Shown here: positions 8,807-16,657 of the stretch, in pieces
Numbering within the stretch: the stretch's first letter is position 1
Layout: every line of letters begins with the position of its first letter
DNA from: SZAS-3 sp964386785
GTDB taxonomy: Bacteria > Chlamydiota > Chlamydiia > Chlamydiales > JAAKFR01
NCBI GenBank assembly: GCA_964386785.1
Contig: CAYLUD010000023.1
Coordinates: 1-24,861 of the forward strand
Length of the DNA: 24,861 bases
Reading direction: 5' to 3'
Translations under genes and position numbers: made by a program
Notes under the pieces: model-generated
Database searches by the model: none
What the model was told of the DNA's origin: nothing
Seen by the model: the letters and a program-made list of their open reading frames with translations, nothing else

Positions 8807-9718
8807 ATGGGTCTTCTTTGTGTATTGCTTGCGGCCTTGCTTGCCGCTCTATGCAATCTTCTCCTCAAAATGAGCATTTTTTCTGGGGGAAGTAGCCGTG
8901 GGTATTTAGCAGTGCAAGTCACCATTACGTTTTTAGTGATGATTCTATTGGCTCCTTTACGAGCTCACAATTTTCATGTGCACTTCCCTTCGATTGCGAT
9001 TGGAATGGGAGGAGGGGTCCTGTTGGGTCTCTTTTTTTGGGCTTTTGGTAAGGCATTGGAAACGGGTTCTTCATCCGTAACAATTGCTGCGTTGAATGCG
9101 ACTAGTGTCGTGCCAGGATTAGTCCTAGCAGGCAGTTTTGGGGTCGCTTTTGGTCATGTGTTTACGGCGTTTCACCTCTGGGGTACGCTACTTGTGCTAT
9201 TGGGTGTAGTATGGGCAGGTCGTACGTCTGCTACAGATCTTCGCAATCGCGGGTGGTATGCCTTTTTATTGATTATGTTCGTGTGCCATTCCGCGTATCT
9301 GATCTTTTTGCAATGGTGGGCGATGCTGATGAATCCAGCTCTTCCAGTTCATCGCTTGTTGCCCGTGTTAGGTTCAGAGGATATTCATTGGTTTATGCCA
9401 GCCATTTTTTTTGTTGCGGCTCTCTTTCAGATTGCGATCTTTCTTTATCAGGATGTCAGGTGGCCTACCCGCCAGGAAATAGGATATGGTATGTGGGGAG
9501 GCTTGGCCAATGGGGTATGTTCGTATTTTCTTGTTATTGCGCCTCAGGTAGCTGCTCCTTGGGAAAATGCGCTCCTGTTTCCTACCTTTTCTGTAGCTAT
9601 CATCCTATTATGTAATGGGTGGTCTCATTGGTTATATGCGGAACGTGTCCACTGGAAAGCATGTGGGCTATCGATTATAGGAGTGTTCATAGGAGCCTTA
9701 TCCTGGCTAAGCAGATAA
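8807..9718 (+). CDS. DMT/EamA-superfamily transporter-like membrane protein
   Basis: This protein of about 303 residues is hydrophobic throughout, with roughly ten predicted membrane spans arranged as two similar halves, the pattern of drug/metabolite transporters (EamA fold). The N-terminus MGLLCVLLAALLAALCNLLLK and the mid-protein VVPGLVLAGSFGVAFG followed by LWGTLLVLLGVVWAGR are typical of the family. The C-terminal half repeats the layout and ends LSIIGVFIGALSW. Two ATGs compete: 8804, and 8807, which I prefer because AAGG at 8797-8800 is then 6 bases away rather than 3. Substrate cannot be read from sequence; members carry metabolites, nucleotides or amino acids, and host-dependent chlamydiae use many such importers. 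It is transcribed alone, divergent from the TPR operon and convergent with 9777-10793. Confidence 0.8.
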   Translation: MGLLCVLLAALLAALCNLLLKMSIFSGGSSRGYLAVQVTITFLVMILLAPLRAHNFHVHFPSIAIGMGGGVLLGLFFWAFGKALETGSSSVTIAALNATSVVPGLVLAGSFGVAFGHVFTAFHLWGTLLVLLGVVWAGRTSATDLRNRGWYAFLLIMFVCHSAYLIFLQWWAMLMNPALPVHRLLPVLGSEDIHWFMPAIFFVAALFQIAIFLYQDVRWPTRQEIGYGMWGGLANGVCSYFLVIAPQVAAPWENALLFPTFSVAIILLCNGWSHWLYAERVHWKACGLSIIGVFIGALSWLSR

Positions 9719-9776
9719 ATGCTTTACCTGGCTCTTCTAGTAGATACCCGTTGCGCAATACAAGGGCCAATAGATA

Positions 9777-10793
9777 TTACGTAGGATGGTTACCCTGATG
9801 ATACATCTTGGTTCCGTACAATTGAATTAAGGATTCTGCTCGCTTGAAGTGTTGATGTTTTAATTGCTCATACACATGGAGTCCTTTCCCGTTCATACCT
9901 TGAGAAAAATAGAGGGCTCCAAGTTTAAAAAGAGTATCCGGATCTTCTGGCTGTAGGCGCAGGAGAGTTTCATACGCCTCAATTTCCTCTTGAGGCATTC
10001 TTAAGTCATGGTAACTATATGCAAGTTGCATTTGTACCCATGGGTCGTGGGGAGCATACTCGCGCAAGATATGAAATTCTTCGATAGCTTTTTTGGCAAT
10101 TTGCGTAAATTTGTCCTCCATTTCTTTGCTATACCGAGCAGGTGATAGCCAACGTAAGGCATCTTGATCTCTAGGAGGAGGGGCATAGAGATTAGATAGG
10201 AGGACATACGCATTAGCAAGAGCTGCATGAATTTCAAGATTCGTAGGTTCTGCACGTACGATGAGAATATGTTCATCCACAGCAGATTGTAGTAAGAGTT
10301 CTCGTAGTAATAAAAAATCCTCCCAATGCAAGTATGCACTTAACGACTCTAGCGTTGCTGCAAGCGGATGTAACCATGATGGGACTGGATAGACAGAGTA
10401 TTCGCGATCCCGCAAATCCCTAGCCAATCTTTGTGCTGCTTGTGCTAAGGCAAGATGGTGCTCGGGTATCCCTTCTTGGTAGCGTAGTCGATGCTTTTCT
10501 TGTGTTAGGTATTGCTCTACAAGCTCACAGAGCTTTTCTGGTCTTCTATTGACCCAATACAGGCGCAACATCAAGAAGGCAAAACATGTAAAAAACAGGA
10601 GTGCTACAGTGAAGACTAACGCACTGGGATGGGTAAAGGAGTGAAGCAATCCTAAGAAAGCTCCTAGCTCGATGCATCCAATGAATAAAAAAATAAAATA
10701 AAAATATGTGAATTGGCGCAGTGTACTTTGTAATGAATTCCACAGGGAATCATGGGTCAACGAGGCAGAAGAGGGGGCCGCTGAGAGACTCAT
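9777..10793 (-). CDS. Two-TM inner-membrane protein with C-terminal TPR repeats
   Basis: The start at 10793 is chosen because its ATG overlaps the upstream stop (ATGA, 10790-10793); an upstream TTG at 10811 is open but less likely. The protein has two adjacent membrane spans, FTYFYFIFLFIGCIELG and ALVFTVALLFFTCFAFL, then a basic turn and a soluble helical region. At least two TPR-like units sit near the C-terminus, around PWVQMQLAYSYHDLRMPQEE and PDTLFKLGALYFSQGMN. The soluble part probably faces the cytoplasm, as the second span ends in a basic RLYWVNRR. It is the second gene of a pair with the TPR-type protein at 10790-12583. I do not recognise a named family; a membrane-bound scaffold is inferred from the repeats. 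Confidence 0.78.
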   Translation of the reverse strand: MSLSAAPSSASLTHDSLWNSLQSTLRQFTYFYFIFLFIGCIELGAFLGLLHSFTHPSALVFTVALLFFTCFAFLMLRLYWVNRRPEKLCELVEQYLTQEKHRLRYQEGIPEHHLALAQAAQRLARDLRDREYSVYPVPSWLHPLAATLESLSAYLHWEDFLLLRELLLQSAVDEHILIVRAEPTNLEIHAALANAYVLLSNLYAPPPRDQDALRWLSPARYSKEMEDKFTQIAKKAIEEFHILREYAPHDPWVQMQLAYSYHDLRMPQEEIEAYETLLRLQPEDPDTLFKLGALYFSQGMNGKGLHVYEQLKHQHFKRAESLIQLYGTKMYHQGNHPT

Positions 10794-12583
10794 GGAAGGG
10801 CTCCATGACAAGAGGCTGTAAGAAAACCATTTCCTTCACTTAAGGATTGCGACCACGCAATGGCTTCTAATACGATCGAGTCAGGATATCGTAGTCGAGA
10901 GAGTTGTTCGAATGCTTCGATAGGATTGCCAAGTTGATAGGCACAGAGACCCAACATACGACATGCCTGTTGGTTGTCAGGATGGAATTTCAAAATGCAG
11001 AGGGCATGGCTTCGCGCAGCTTGATATCTCTCTTGTTCATAAAGAAAATCGGCATCTGCCAAATAATTGGCGATATCAAATCGCTCATATAGAGGTTCTG
11101 GAATTTGTAAATGTAGACCAATAAGACAATCATAGATCATCGCCATGCGATCCAATAGATGATTGGATTCTGCCTTGACAAACAAGTTTGTCAAAATCGA
11201 TTGAATAGCATTGCGTACATGGAGTGGATGGGGAGTAATTTGTAGAGCCATCTCCATCAGCATACGCGCCACTTCTTCTTGGTTTGCCTTTCGCCAACAC
11301 TGCACGGATGCGTGTAGTAAGGCATTGGCGAGACGTTCATTTATCTCCGGACTCTGAAAGAATTGCTGATAAAACTCAACGATTTTTACGCCATCATGTT
11401 GCTGGGTTCTTGTCTCATAGGCTTTCTCTAGAAGACTCTCAAGAGCTTGTTCTATTGGCCCTTGTGGAGGCGAATGTAATGTAAGTAGCCACTGCCATAT
11501 TTCTGGAATAGGTTCAAAATCGTAATGCTGAAGCGCGATATGGAGGCGTTGAGTCAGTTGATCCACGACTTGGCGATAGAAGAAGGAATCAGGCGCATGT
11601 TCTTGTAATAGAGCGAGAAAAGAGAAGGCCTCTTGTCCTGCCGCTTCAAGGTAATAGGGGAGAGTAGATGTGGCGTGATGTAGTACATTCTCCTCATTCC
11701 ACTGTTCTAGAATCATCAGAAGATCGATAGAATATTGTTGCTCCATTGCATGAGATTCAGGTGACCAACAAGCCAGGATCTCATCCAATAGGCGTTGTGC
11801 AGTCCCATGACGAATCTCAGGAAAATCTTTCAGGGAGCCGGTATGGCGGGCCCAATAAGGAATGAGTTGACTTCGCTCTGTAACAGATAAAGAAGGATCA
11901 TCCAGCCAGCACCAGAGCAGAAGAGCAATCCCCGCTTGCTCCAAGGGCTCATGATCCTTAGATTCAAGGTGCAGGCGACTATGTAGCAGCTGAGCTGCCT
12001 TCTCAGGATTTCCCATCTCTACACAACAGTGTGCTTCATGGCAGGCAAGCCATAGCGGAGAAAAATGGATAGCACTTAGGGTCTGCCACCATGGATCTGT
12101 GGTATCTAGAGATCTAGGTGAGGGCTGAGTCCATATGGAGTAGGCTTGGAGGTACTCTTGACGGAGATAATGTTGCAATCCTAGTAAAACAGGGGGAAGC
12201 GCGTCGGAAGAATCCAGACCCATAATCCGGTTGCCTTGATCGGTGCCAGAACAATATTGATGACAGAGACGGAGTAAATGGGCTGGTGGTTGATCAGCTG
12301 CAGCCCAATCTGTGGAGGAAAGAATACTCCCAGCTACCTCCCATTGATTTTGGGCCTCAGCCAGATAGGCAGCATACAATGCGGGACTATGCTTCCATCG
12401 CCTAGTATGGTTTCTTTCTAGGTAGGTTTCTAATTCCGCAAAGGCATGATTGGTGAATAAAGAATATGCTGTGCCCATATCCTCATAAGGAGGTCGGTTC
12501 AGATAGTGCCAGACAGGAATTGCCACTATGCAGATCAGACCACACACAATTCCCCATTTCTTGCGAAGCATGGGAAGCATCAT
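10790..12583 (-). CDS. Membrane-anchored helical/TPR-type protein (597 aa)
   Basis: The N-terminus carries one hydrophobic segment (about residues 9-28, WGIVCGLICIVAIPVWHYLN) after a basic start, so the protein is anchored in or exported across the inner membrane. The remaining 570 residues look like an alpha-solenoid: TPR-like repeats are clearest at the end, around QAARSHALCILKFHPDNQQA and LGLCAYQLGNPIEAFEQL. The start at 12583 is supported by AGGAG about 9 bases upstream; a second ATG follows immediately. It is the first gene of a two-gene operon with 9777-10793. A promoter-like element lies at 12608-12635. No catalytic motif was found; function unknown, with assembly or scaffolding likely for the fold. 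Confidence 0.78.
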   Translation of the reverse strand: MMLPMLRKKWGIVCGLICIVAIPVWHYLNRPPYEDMGTAYSLFTNHAFAELETYLERNHTRRWKHSPALYAAYLAEAQNQWEVAGSILSSTDWAAADQPPAHLLRLCHQYCSGTDQGNRIMGLDSSDALPPVLLGLQHYLRQEYLQAYSIWTQPSPRSLDTTDPWWQTLSAIHFSPLWLACHEAHCCVEMGNPEKAAQLLHSRLHLESKDHEPLEQAGIALLLWCWLDDPSLSVTERSQLIPYWARHTGSLKDFPEIRHGTAQRLLDEILACWSPESHAMEQQYSIDLLMILEQWNEENVLHHATSTLPYYLEAAGQEAFSFLALLQEHAPDSFFYRQVVDQLTQRLHIALQHYDFEPIPEIWQWLLTLHSPPQGPIEQALESLLEKAYETRTQQHDGVKIVEFYQQFFQSPEINERLANALLHASVQCWRKANQEEVARMLMEMALQITPHPLHVRNAIQSILTNLFVKAESNHLLDRMAMIYDCLIGLHLQIPEPLYERFDIANYLADADFLYEQERYQAARSHALCILKFHPDNQQACRMLGLCAYQLGNPIEAFEQLSRLRYPDSIVLEAIAWSQSLSEGNGFLTASCHGALP

Positions 12584-12607
12584 AGGGCAGGGCTCCTCTT
12601 TGTAGCA

Positions 12608-12635
12608 ATTAAATTATTTAGAGTTTAAATATCAA
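12608..12635 (-). promoter_or_regulatory. Candidate sigma-70-type promoter for the 10790-12583 operon
   Basis: On the minus strand TTGATA (12630-12635) is followed after 16 bases by TTTAAT (12608-12613), close to the -35/-10 consensus, about 25 bases before the AGGAG and ATG of the operon. The surrounding 12600-12700 interval is strongly AT-rich and must also hold the promoter of the divergent response regulator. The call is by eye only. Confidence 0.35.
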
Positions 12636-12718
12636 GGATTTTTAAAGATAAAAGATGGATGAAAAAAAGACTAGGTTAGAATAAAGTAAATATCACAGGC
12701 AAAATGGAGGGAGCGCGC

Positions 12719-13435
12719 ATGTCTCAAAAAAAGACCATCCTGCTCATTGAAGATGAAGAAGACATTGCAGCATTGATTAAACTGCAGGCAGAAATCTCTG
12801 GTTATAAGCTGTTAGTGGAATCAGACGGCGTGAACGGATTCCGTGCCGTCGAAAGAAGTCGGCCAGATTTGGTGATTTTGGATGTCATGTTGCCGGGACA
12901 GAACGGTCTGGATATCTGTAGAAAAATGAAACACAATACGGATCTTAAGAACATCCCTATCATTATCTTGTCAGCAAAAACAGAAGAATTAGATGTCATT
13001 TTAGGTCTTGAGCTGGGGGCCGATGATTATGTAGCGAAACCTTTCTCCACTAAAATTCTATTTTCTCGAGTTAAAGCTGTGCTACGACGGGAACGAGAAG
13101 AGCAGAAAGCAGGCAAACATTTCTCATTTGGTAGCTTTCTGTTAGATACGGAAAGGTATCTCTTGAAGAAGGGCGATGAGTTTATCCCTGTAACACTTTC
13201 AGAATTTGGTATTTTAAGACGCTTACTTATTAACAGAGGTAAGGTGCTCACTCGCAATCAACTTTTGGAAGATGTACAAAATGACGATGCCTTTATTATG
13301 GATCGCAATATCGATGTACATATAGCTTCACTACGGAAGAAATTAGGGCCTAATTTTAACTGGATTGAAACGGTGCGAGGTGTGGGGTATCGTCTTCGTG
13401 AAGAAGAAGAACATATTCCGTTACCTGCTCTCTAA
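12719..13435 (+). CDS. OmpR/PhoB-family response regulator
   Basis: The 238-residue protein has a receiver domain (residues about 5-120) and a winged-helix DNA-binding domain (about 135-230). Receiver residues are all present: E11/D12, phospho-acceptor D55 in LVILDVMLPG, S85 in ILSAK and K107 in YVAKPF. The effector domain ends in DVHIASLRKKLG and WIETVRGVGYRL, the recognition helix and wing signature of OmpR/PhoB regulators. I place the start at 12719 because GGAGG (12706-12710) is 8 bases upstream; an ATG at 12704 is less well placed. No histidine kinase lies in the window, so its partner is encoded elsewhere or it is an orphan. It is not the atypical chlamydial ChxR type, which lacks the phospho-acceptor Asp. 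Its 3' end overlaps pdxT by 15 bp tail to tail. Confidence 0.92.
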   Translation: MSQKKTILLIEDEEDIAALIKLQAEISGYKLLVESDGVNGFRAVERSRPDLVILDVMLPGQNGLDICRKMKHNTDLKNIPIIILSAKTEELDVILGLELGADDYVAKPFSTKILFSRVKAVLRREREEQKAGKHFSFGSFLLDTERYLLKKGDEFIPVTLSEFGILRRLLINRGKVLTRNQLLEDVQNDDAFIMDRNIDVHIASLRKKLGPNFNWIETVRGVGYRLREEEEHIPLPAL

Positions 13436-13990
13436 TTGCCACAGACGTAGCATATAGCGATAGAATGTCGGATCCTGACTCAATTCAGGATGGCATGTTG
13501 TTCCGATATGGTTGCCTTGCTGCACAATAATAGGATTTCCTTCATAAGAAGAGAGTACAGTGATAGCAGATCCGCAACGAACAATTTTTGGTGCACGGAT
13601 GAAAACCCCAGGAATGTGGGAGCTTGCAAACGGAAGCAAGCAAGAAAAGGAACTCGATTGCCTTCCATAACTGTTTCTCTCTACCTCGATATCTAAAATC
13701 CCCCACCGCGCCAACATAATCAAACCTGCACAGGTTCCAAGCAGTGGGCGATCCAGTGAGTAGGAGCAGATAGCGGATTTAAAATCGAAATACTGACTCT
13801 GTAGATCACAGGTCGTCGACTCCCCACCTGGTAATATGAGACCATGACAGGCAGGCAGTTGATGAGGGTAGCGTACTTCTATAGCATGTACCCCCACATG
13901 CCGCAACGCTGCAAGGTGAGCTGTAAAGGCACCCTGTAGGGCCAAGACCCCGATGCAGGGAGAGCAGCAGTTACCATCCTCGTGCTGCAA
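13421..13990 (-). CDS. pdxT: Pyridoxal 5'-phosphate synthase glutaminase subunit PdxT
   Basis: PdxT hydrolyses glutamine and channels ammonia to PdxS for vitamin B6 synthesis. The class I amidotransferase triad is visible: nucleophile C87 in LGTCAGLI, and H167 and E169 in TTCHPEL. The GGEST oxyanion-region motif (residues 55-59) and the N-terminal IGVLALQGA are characteristic. Length (189 residues) is normal. The only workable start in frame is a TTG at 13990, lying 20 bp inside pdxS and preceded by a strong GGAGGGAGG, which is itself part of the pdxS coding sequence; translation is therefore probably coupled. The 3' end overlaps the convergent response regulator by 15 bp. Confidence 0.93.
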   Translation of the reverse strand: MQHEDGNCCSPCIGVLALQGAFTAHLAALRHVGVHAIEVRYPHQLPACHGLILPGGESTTCDLQSQYFDFKSAICSYSLDRPLLGTCAGLIMLARWGILDIEVERNSYGRQSSSFSCLLPFASSHIPGVFIRAPKIVRCGSAITVLSSYEGNPIIVQQGNHIGTTCHPELSQDPTFYRYMLRLWQLESR

Positions 13991-14852
13991 ATCGGCCTCC
14001 CTCCGGGAGCTGGCGTATATCGATACCTACCATCGAATCTTGTAGACCTGATGAGACTTCTAAGAGCACCTTAGGATCCCTGAAATAGGTAGTAGCAAGG
14101 ACGATCGCACGTGCTCGCTGTGCAGGGTCGCTCGATTTGAAAATACCAGAGCCCACAAAGACACTTTCTGCTCCTAACTGCATCATCAAAGCTGCATCTG
14201 CAGGTGTGGCAACTCCTCCAGCAGAAAAATTGGGCACCGGTAATCTGCCTAATTCGGCTGTTCTCCGCACTAGTTCATAGGGGGCTTGGAGGGTTTTTGC
14301 CATGGTCATCCATTCACTAGGATCCATACCTTGGAGTTGGCGAATCTCTTTATGGAGTTGTCGCAGGTGACGCACCGCTTCCACGATGTTACCCGTCCCC
14401 GCTTCGCCTTTTGTGCGAATCAATGCGGCTCCTTCGCCAATCCTTCGTAGCGCCTCGCCTAGATTACAAGCACCACACACAAATGGAATGGTAAAGTTCT
14501 GTTTATAGATGTGATGTGCCTCATCCGCGGGAGTCAGCACTTCACTTTCATCAATAAAATCAACATCGAGGGCCTCTAAGATTTGCGCTTCCACAAAATG
14601 GCCAATGCGACACTTTGCCATCACAGGGATCGTGACGGCATCTTGAATGGCACGAATTAAATCAGGAGAGGTCATTCGTGCCACTTTGCCTTCTGCACGA
14701 ATATCAGAAGGGATCTTTTCTAGGGCCATGACTGCAACAGCACCTGCTGCCTCTGCTATTTTTGCCTGCTCCGGTGTGACCACATCCATGATCACCCCAC
14801 CTTTGAGCATTTCAGCAAGCCCGGTTTTTAATTGTAATGACTGGTCATTCAT
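13971..14852 (-). CDS. pdxS: Pyridoxal 5'-phosphate synthase lyase subunit PdxS
   Basis: PdxS builds PLP directly from ribose 5-phosphate, glyceraldehyde 3-phosphate and ammonia supplied by PdxT (the DXP-independent route). The 293-residue protein is a (beta/alpha)8 barrel with the expected active-site residues D23 (VIMDVV), K80 (MAKCRIGHFVEAQ) and K148 (IRTKGEAGTGN), matching D24/K81/K149 of the Bacillus enzyme. ALEKIPSDIRAEGKVARM is the family signature. The ATG at 14852 has AGGA about 7 bases upstream and starts 9 bases after the stop of the dnaQ-like gene, so the engB-dnaQ-pdxS-pdxT run is very likely one transcript. I see no damage to the gene. Confidence 0.96.
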   Translation of the reverse strand: MNDQSLQLKTGLAEMLKGGVIMDVVTPEQAKIAEAAGAVAVMALEKIPSDIRAEGKVARMTSPDLIRAIQDAVTIPVMAKCRIGHFVEAQILEALDVDFIDESEVLTPADEAHHIYKQNFTIPFVCGACNLGEALRRIGEGAALIRTKGEAGTGNIVEAVRHLRQLHKEIRQLQGMDPSEWMTMAKTLQAPYELVRRTAELGRLPVPNFSAGGVATPADAALMMQLGAESVFVGSGIFKSSDPAQRARAIVLATTYFRDPKVLLEVSSGLQDSMVGIDIRQLPEGGRFAARGW

Positions 14853-14861
14853 GTGGAAATC

Positions 14862-15608
14862 CTAAAGCTCTGCGAAAGGATTGTTTTGATACAAAAAACC
14901 CTCGCCTTGTTTGCGTTTTTTCAATTCTAATTTGATAGAATGAGTTAAGTCGTCATCAAATTTTAATTTTAAAGCCCACTGTAAATAGGCTTGCGGGATC
15001 TCAGAAAAGAGGCGCCCTTTATATTTACCTAGAGGCATGTATTTCATGAGAATGGGTCGCGACAGTAATGTAAGAATCTCTCCTAAATTGCGATACCGCT
15101 TCATCAGGTGGCGGAAAAGACCTACGGTAAGTAACACATCATCCATGGCTCGATGACTTTTCCCCACCTCTAAATTAAAATGGGTGGCTAAGACTTGAAG
15201 GGAATTATTAGGACTATCCCCATAGGCTCGTGCAAGGCGTAAGGTGTCAATAATTCGACCATCTAATGAAGGTAGATGAAATTGGACACGCTCCGCCTCT
15301 TTTTTGAGCATGGTCAAATCATGTTGCACCGCATGCCCCACTAAGTAACTGGGCCCAATGAAATCGAAAATATCTTGCAGCACTTCGCCGCATTTAGGTT
15401 TCCCGATGACCATCCGATCACTAATATGGTGAATTTGTTCTGCTTCGGGGGAAATAGGGTGTTCAGGATCGATCAGAGTTTCCCAGCGATCCAGAATGTC
15501 ATGTAATGTAAAGCGGACGAGGGCTACCTCAATAATTCGGTCTTGATCCGGATCTAGTCCTGTGAATTCGCCATCAAGGCAAACAAATGATTCGCCTGCA
15601 AAATTCAT
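14862..15608 (-). CDS. DnaQ-like DEDDh 3'-5' exonuclease with DUF3820-like C-terminus
   Basis: The N-terminal two thirds form a DnaQ/RNase T-type exonuclease domain. The metal-binding residues are D12 and E14 in CLDGEFTG, the Asp of GHAVQHDLTML, and the His/Asp pair of HRAMDDVLLT. The C-terminus, PLGKYKGRLFSEIPQAYLQWAL, matches the short DUF3820 motif found fused to such exonucleases. It could proofread for a replicative polymerase or process RNA; from memory, a chlamydial homologue annotated as dnaQ-like lies next to tsaE in Chlamydia. The start at 15608 is chosen over 15626 because it forms an ATGA overlap with the engB stop. It lies upstream of pdxS by 9 bases. Confidence 0.88.
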   Translation of the reverse strand: MNFAGESFVCLDGEFTGLDPDQDRIIEVALVRFTLHDILDRWETLIDPEHPISPEAEQIHHISDRMVIGKPKCGEVLQDIFDFIGPSYLVGHAVQHDLTMLKKEAERVQFHLPSLDGRIIDTLRLARAYGDSPNNSLQVLATHFNLEVGKSHRAMDDVLLTVGLFRHLMKRYRNLGEILTLLSRPILMKYMPLGKYKGRLFSEIPQAYLQWALKLKFDDDLTHSIKLELKKRKQGEGFLYQNNPFAEL

Positions 15609-16180
15609 AGATGCTGCTGTACCCATTGTAATAGTTTGGAGCGCCCCTCGCCGTCCTGGATCGAATAGTCTATAATAGCTAAAGGTTCTTGGCTACTCTC
15701 TTTGCGTACTTCTTCTCGACGTTGCGCACGATCGGCATGTGAACTTTTATCTGCCTTGGTAAGGAGTACCACAACAGGGAGTTGTTGTGTATGGAGCCAA
15801 TGAATCATCTCTCGGTCTAGGGGAGAAAGAGGGTGTCGACTGTCGATTAAGAGCCACACCACGCGAATTGTCGTGCGACTTGTAAAGTAGGCCGATATCC
15901 ATTCATGCCATTCCTGGTGAGGTACTTTAGCGTATCCATATCCGGGTAAATCGACTAGGAGCAATTGATCCCCAATGGAAAAAAAATTCAAAATACGCGT
16001 TTTGCCAGGTGTTGCGGACACCCGCGCTAGGGATCGATTCTGTAGCAGATGGTTGATGAGGCTAGACTTCCCCACATTGGATCTACCTACGATCGGAATT
16101 TCTGGCAGCTTTCCTTTAGGACACCCAGATGGATCTGTAGCTCCAGCCACGTAACGGACCTGTTTTATATGTAAACGCAC
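15605..16180 (-). CDS. engB: Ribosome biogenesis GTP-binding protein EngB (YihA/YsxC)
   Basis: This small TRAFAC GTPase is needed for late large-subunit ribosome assembly. The 191-residue protein shows G1 GRSNVGKSS (residues 32-40), the SATPGKTR switch region (G2), G3 DLPGYG (77-82) and G4 TKAD (141-144). PGYGYAKV is diagnostic for EngB. The start is a GTG at 16180; no in-frame ATG fits and no clear Shine-Dalgarno precedes it, so initiation may be weak. The gene overlaps the dnaQ-like start by ATGA. Upstream (16181-16657) is a region of transposase debris, so its original promoter or operon partner may have been displaced. Confidence 0.95.
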   Translation of the reverse strand: MRLHIKQVRYVAGATDPSGCPKGKLPEIPIVGRSNVGKSSLINHLLQNRSLARVSATPGKTRILNFFSIGDQLLLVDLPGYGYAKVPHQEWHEWISAYFTSRTTIRVVWLLIDSRHPLSPLDREMIHWLHTQQLPVVVLLTKADKSSHADRAQRREEVRKESSQEPLAIIDYSIQDGEGRSKLLQWVQQHL

Positions 16181-16365
16181 AGAAACATTCTATCAGATAG
16201 GAGCTCTTTTCCCATAGAGATCTCGATAGCAAATAGACGCCAGTTTGACATAAGAAGTCATGATGGATCCTTTGCGGATGCACACCCCAGCTTTTTTTTG
16301 GAAGGGAGAGCCTAGCGTTCCGTTATATTGAAAATGTACGATTGTATGAGCTTACCCTAGGCTAT
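16181..16365. other. Intergenic stretch upstream of engB
   Basis: I see no RNA gene or complete coding sequence here. A short open stretch on the plus strand (16260-16331, 23 codons, MMDPLRMHTPAFFWKGEP) could be the severed start of a lost gene or chance. The interval probably contains the engB promoter, but no convincing -35/-10 pair is visible by eye. Its lower-coordinate limit of the adjacent IS5-like relic is unclear. Confidence 0.4.
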
Positions 16366-16560
16366 TCAAAAAGTGATTACGTCAACCATCAAACAATTTT
16401 TCCAGTAACGCGCTCTTCTTTCCCAGCTCACAGTCAACCGTCTGCATTTTCTCTGTAGCCAAGAAATCGCCCGCTCTACTTTCCACCTCATCCGCTTCAG
16501 GGTTGATCCTATTTTTCTGCTGTTTTCCCTGGCTTTTTGCGTCTACAAATCCAGGGGAAG
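16366..16560 (-). pseudogene. IS5-family transposase, C-terminal relic
   Basis: On the minus strand a 43-codon frame ending at the TGA at 16366-16368 contains RWKVERAISWLQRKCRRL followed by TVSWERRARYWKN. This is the conserved end of IS5-type DDE transposases, where the catalytic Glu lies in the R-W-x-V-E-R-x-x-x-W-L motif. Upstream, a fragment RKKPGKTAEK resembles the preceding IS5 segment but lies in another frame and soon meets a stop, so the gene is frameshifted and truncated. No inverted repeats could be fixed. It lies directly before the Inc-like gene and marks an old insertion. Confidence 0.6.
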
Positions 16561-16657
16561 ATTTTCCTTATTAACAATCTGTCTTTCAGCTTTTATTAAA
16601 TCAAACATTGTGGTAAAATTTTAATTAATTTTTTAAAAATTACTAGGGTAATCCGCA

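Noticed and set aside
8778..8807. Nine-codon leader-like frame (MERTKRQGV) overlapping the transporter start
   Set aside because: Short, with no ribosome site or repeated regulatory codons; most likely chance, though the overlap with ATG 8804 is neat.
9211..9615. Plus-strand 134-codon frame within the transporter gene
   Set aside because: Low-complexity Ser/Cys-rich product in a shifted frame, fully inside the membrane-protein gene; a shadow.
12719..13435. Identification of the regulator as ChxR
   Set aside because: ChxR is an atypical regulator lacking the conserved phospho-acceptor; this protein has D55 and the full acidic/Ser/Lys set.
16181..16657. tRNA or small RNA gene upstream of engB
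   Set aside because: No cloverleaf, TTCGA-type loop or strong hairpin with T-run could be found; the right part is explained by a transposase relic.
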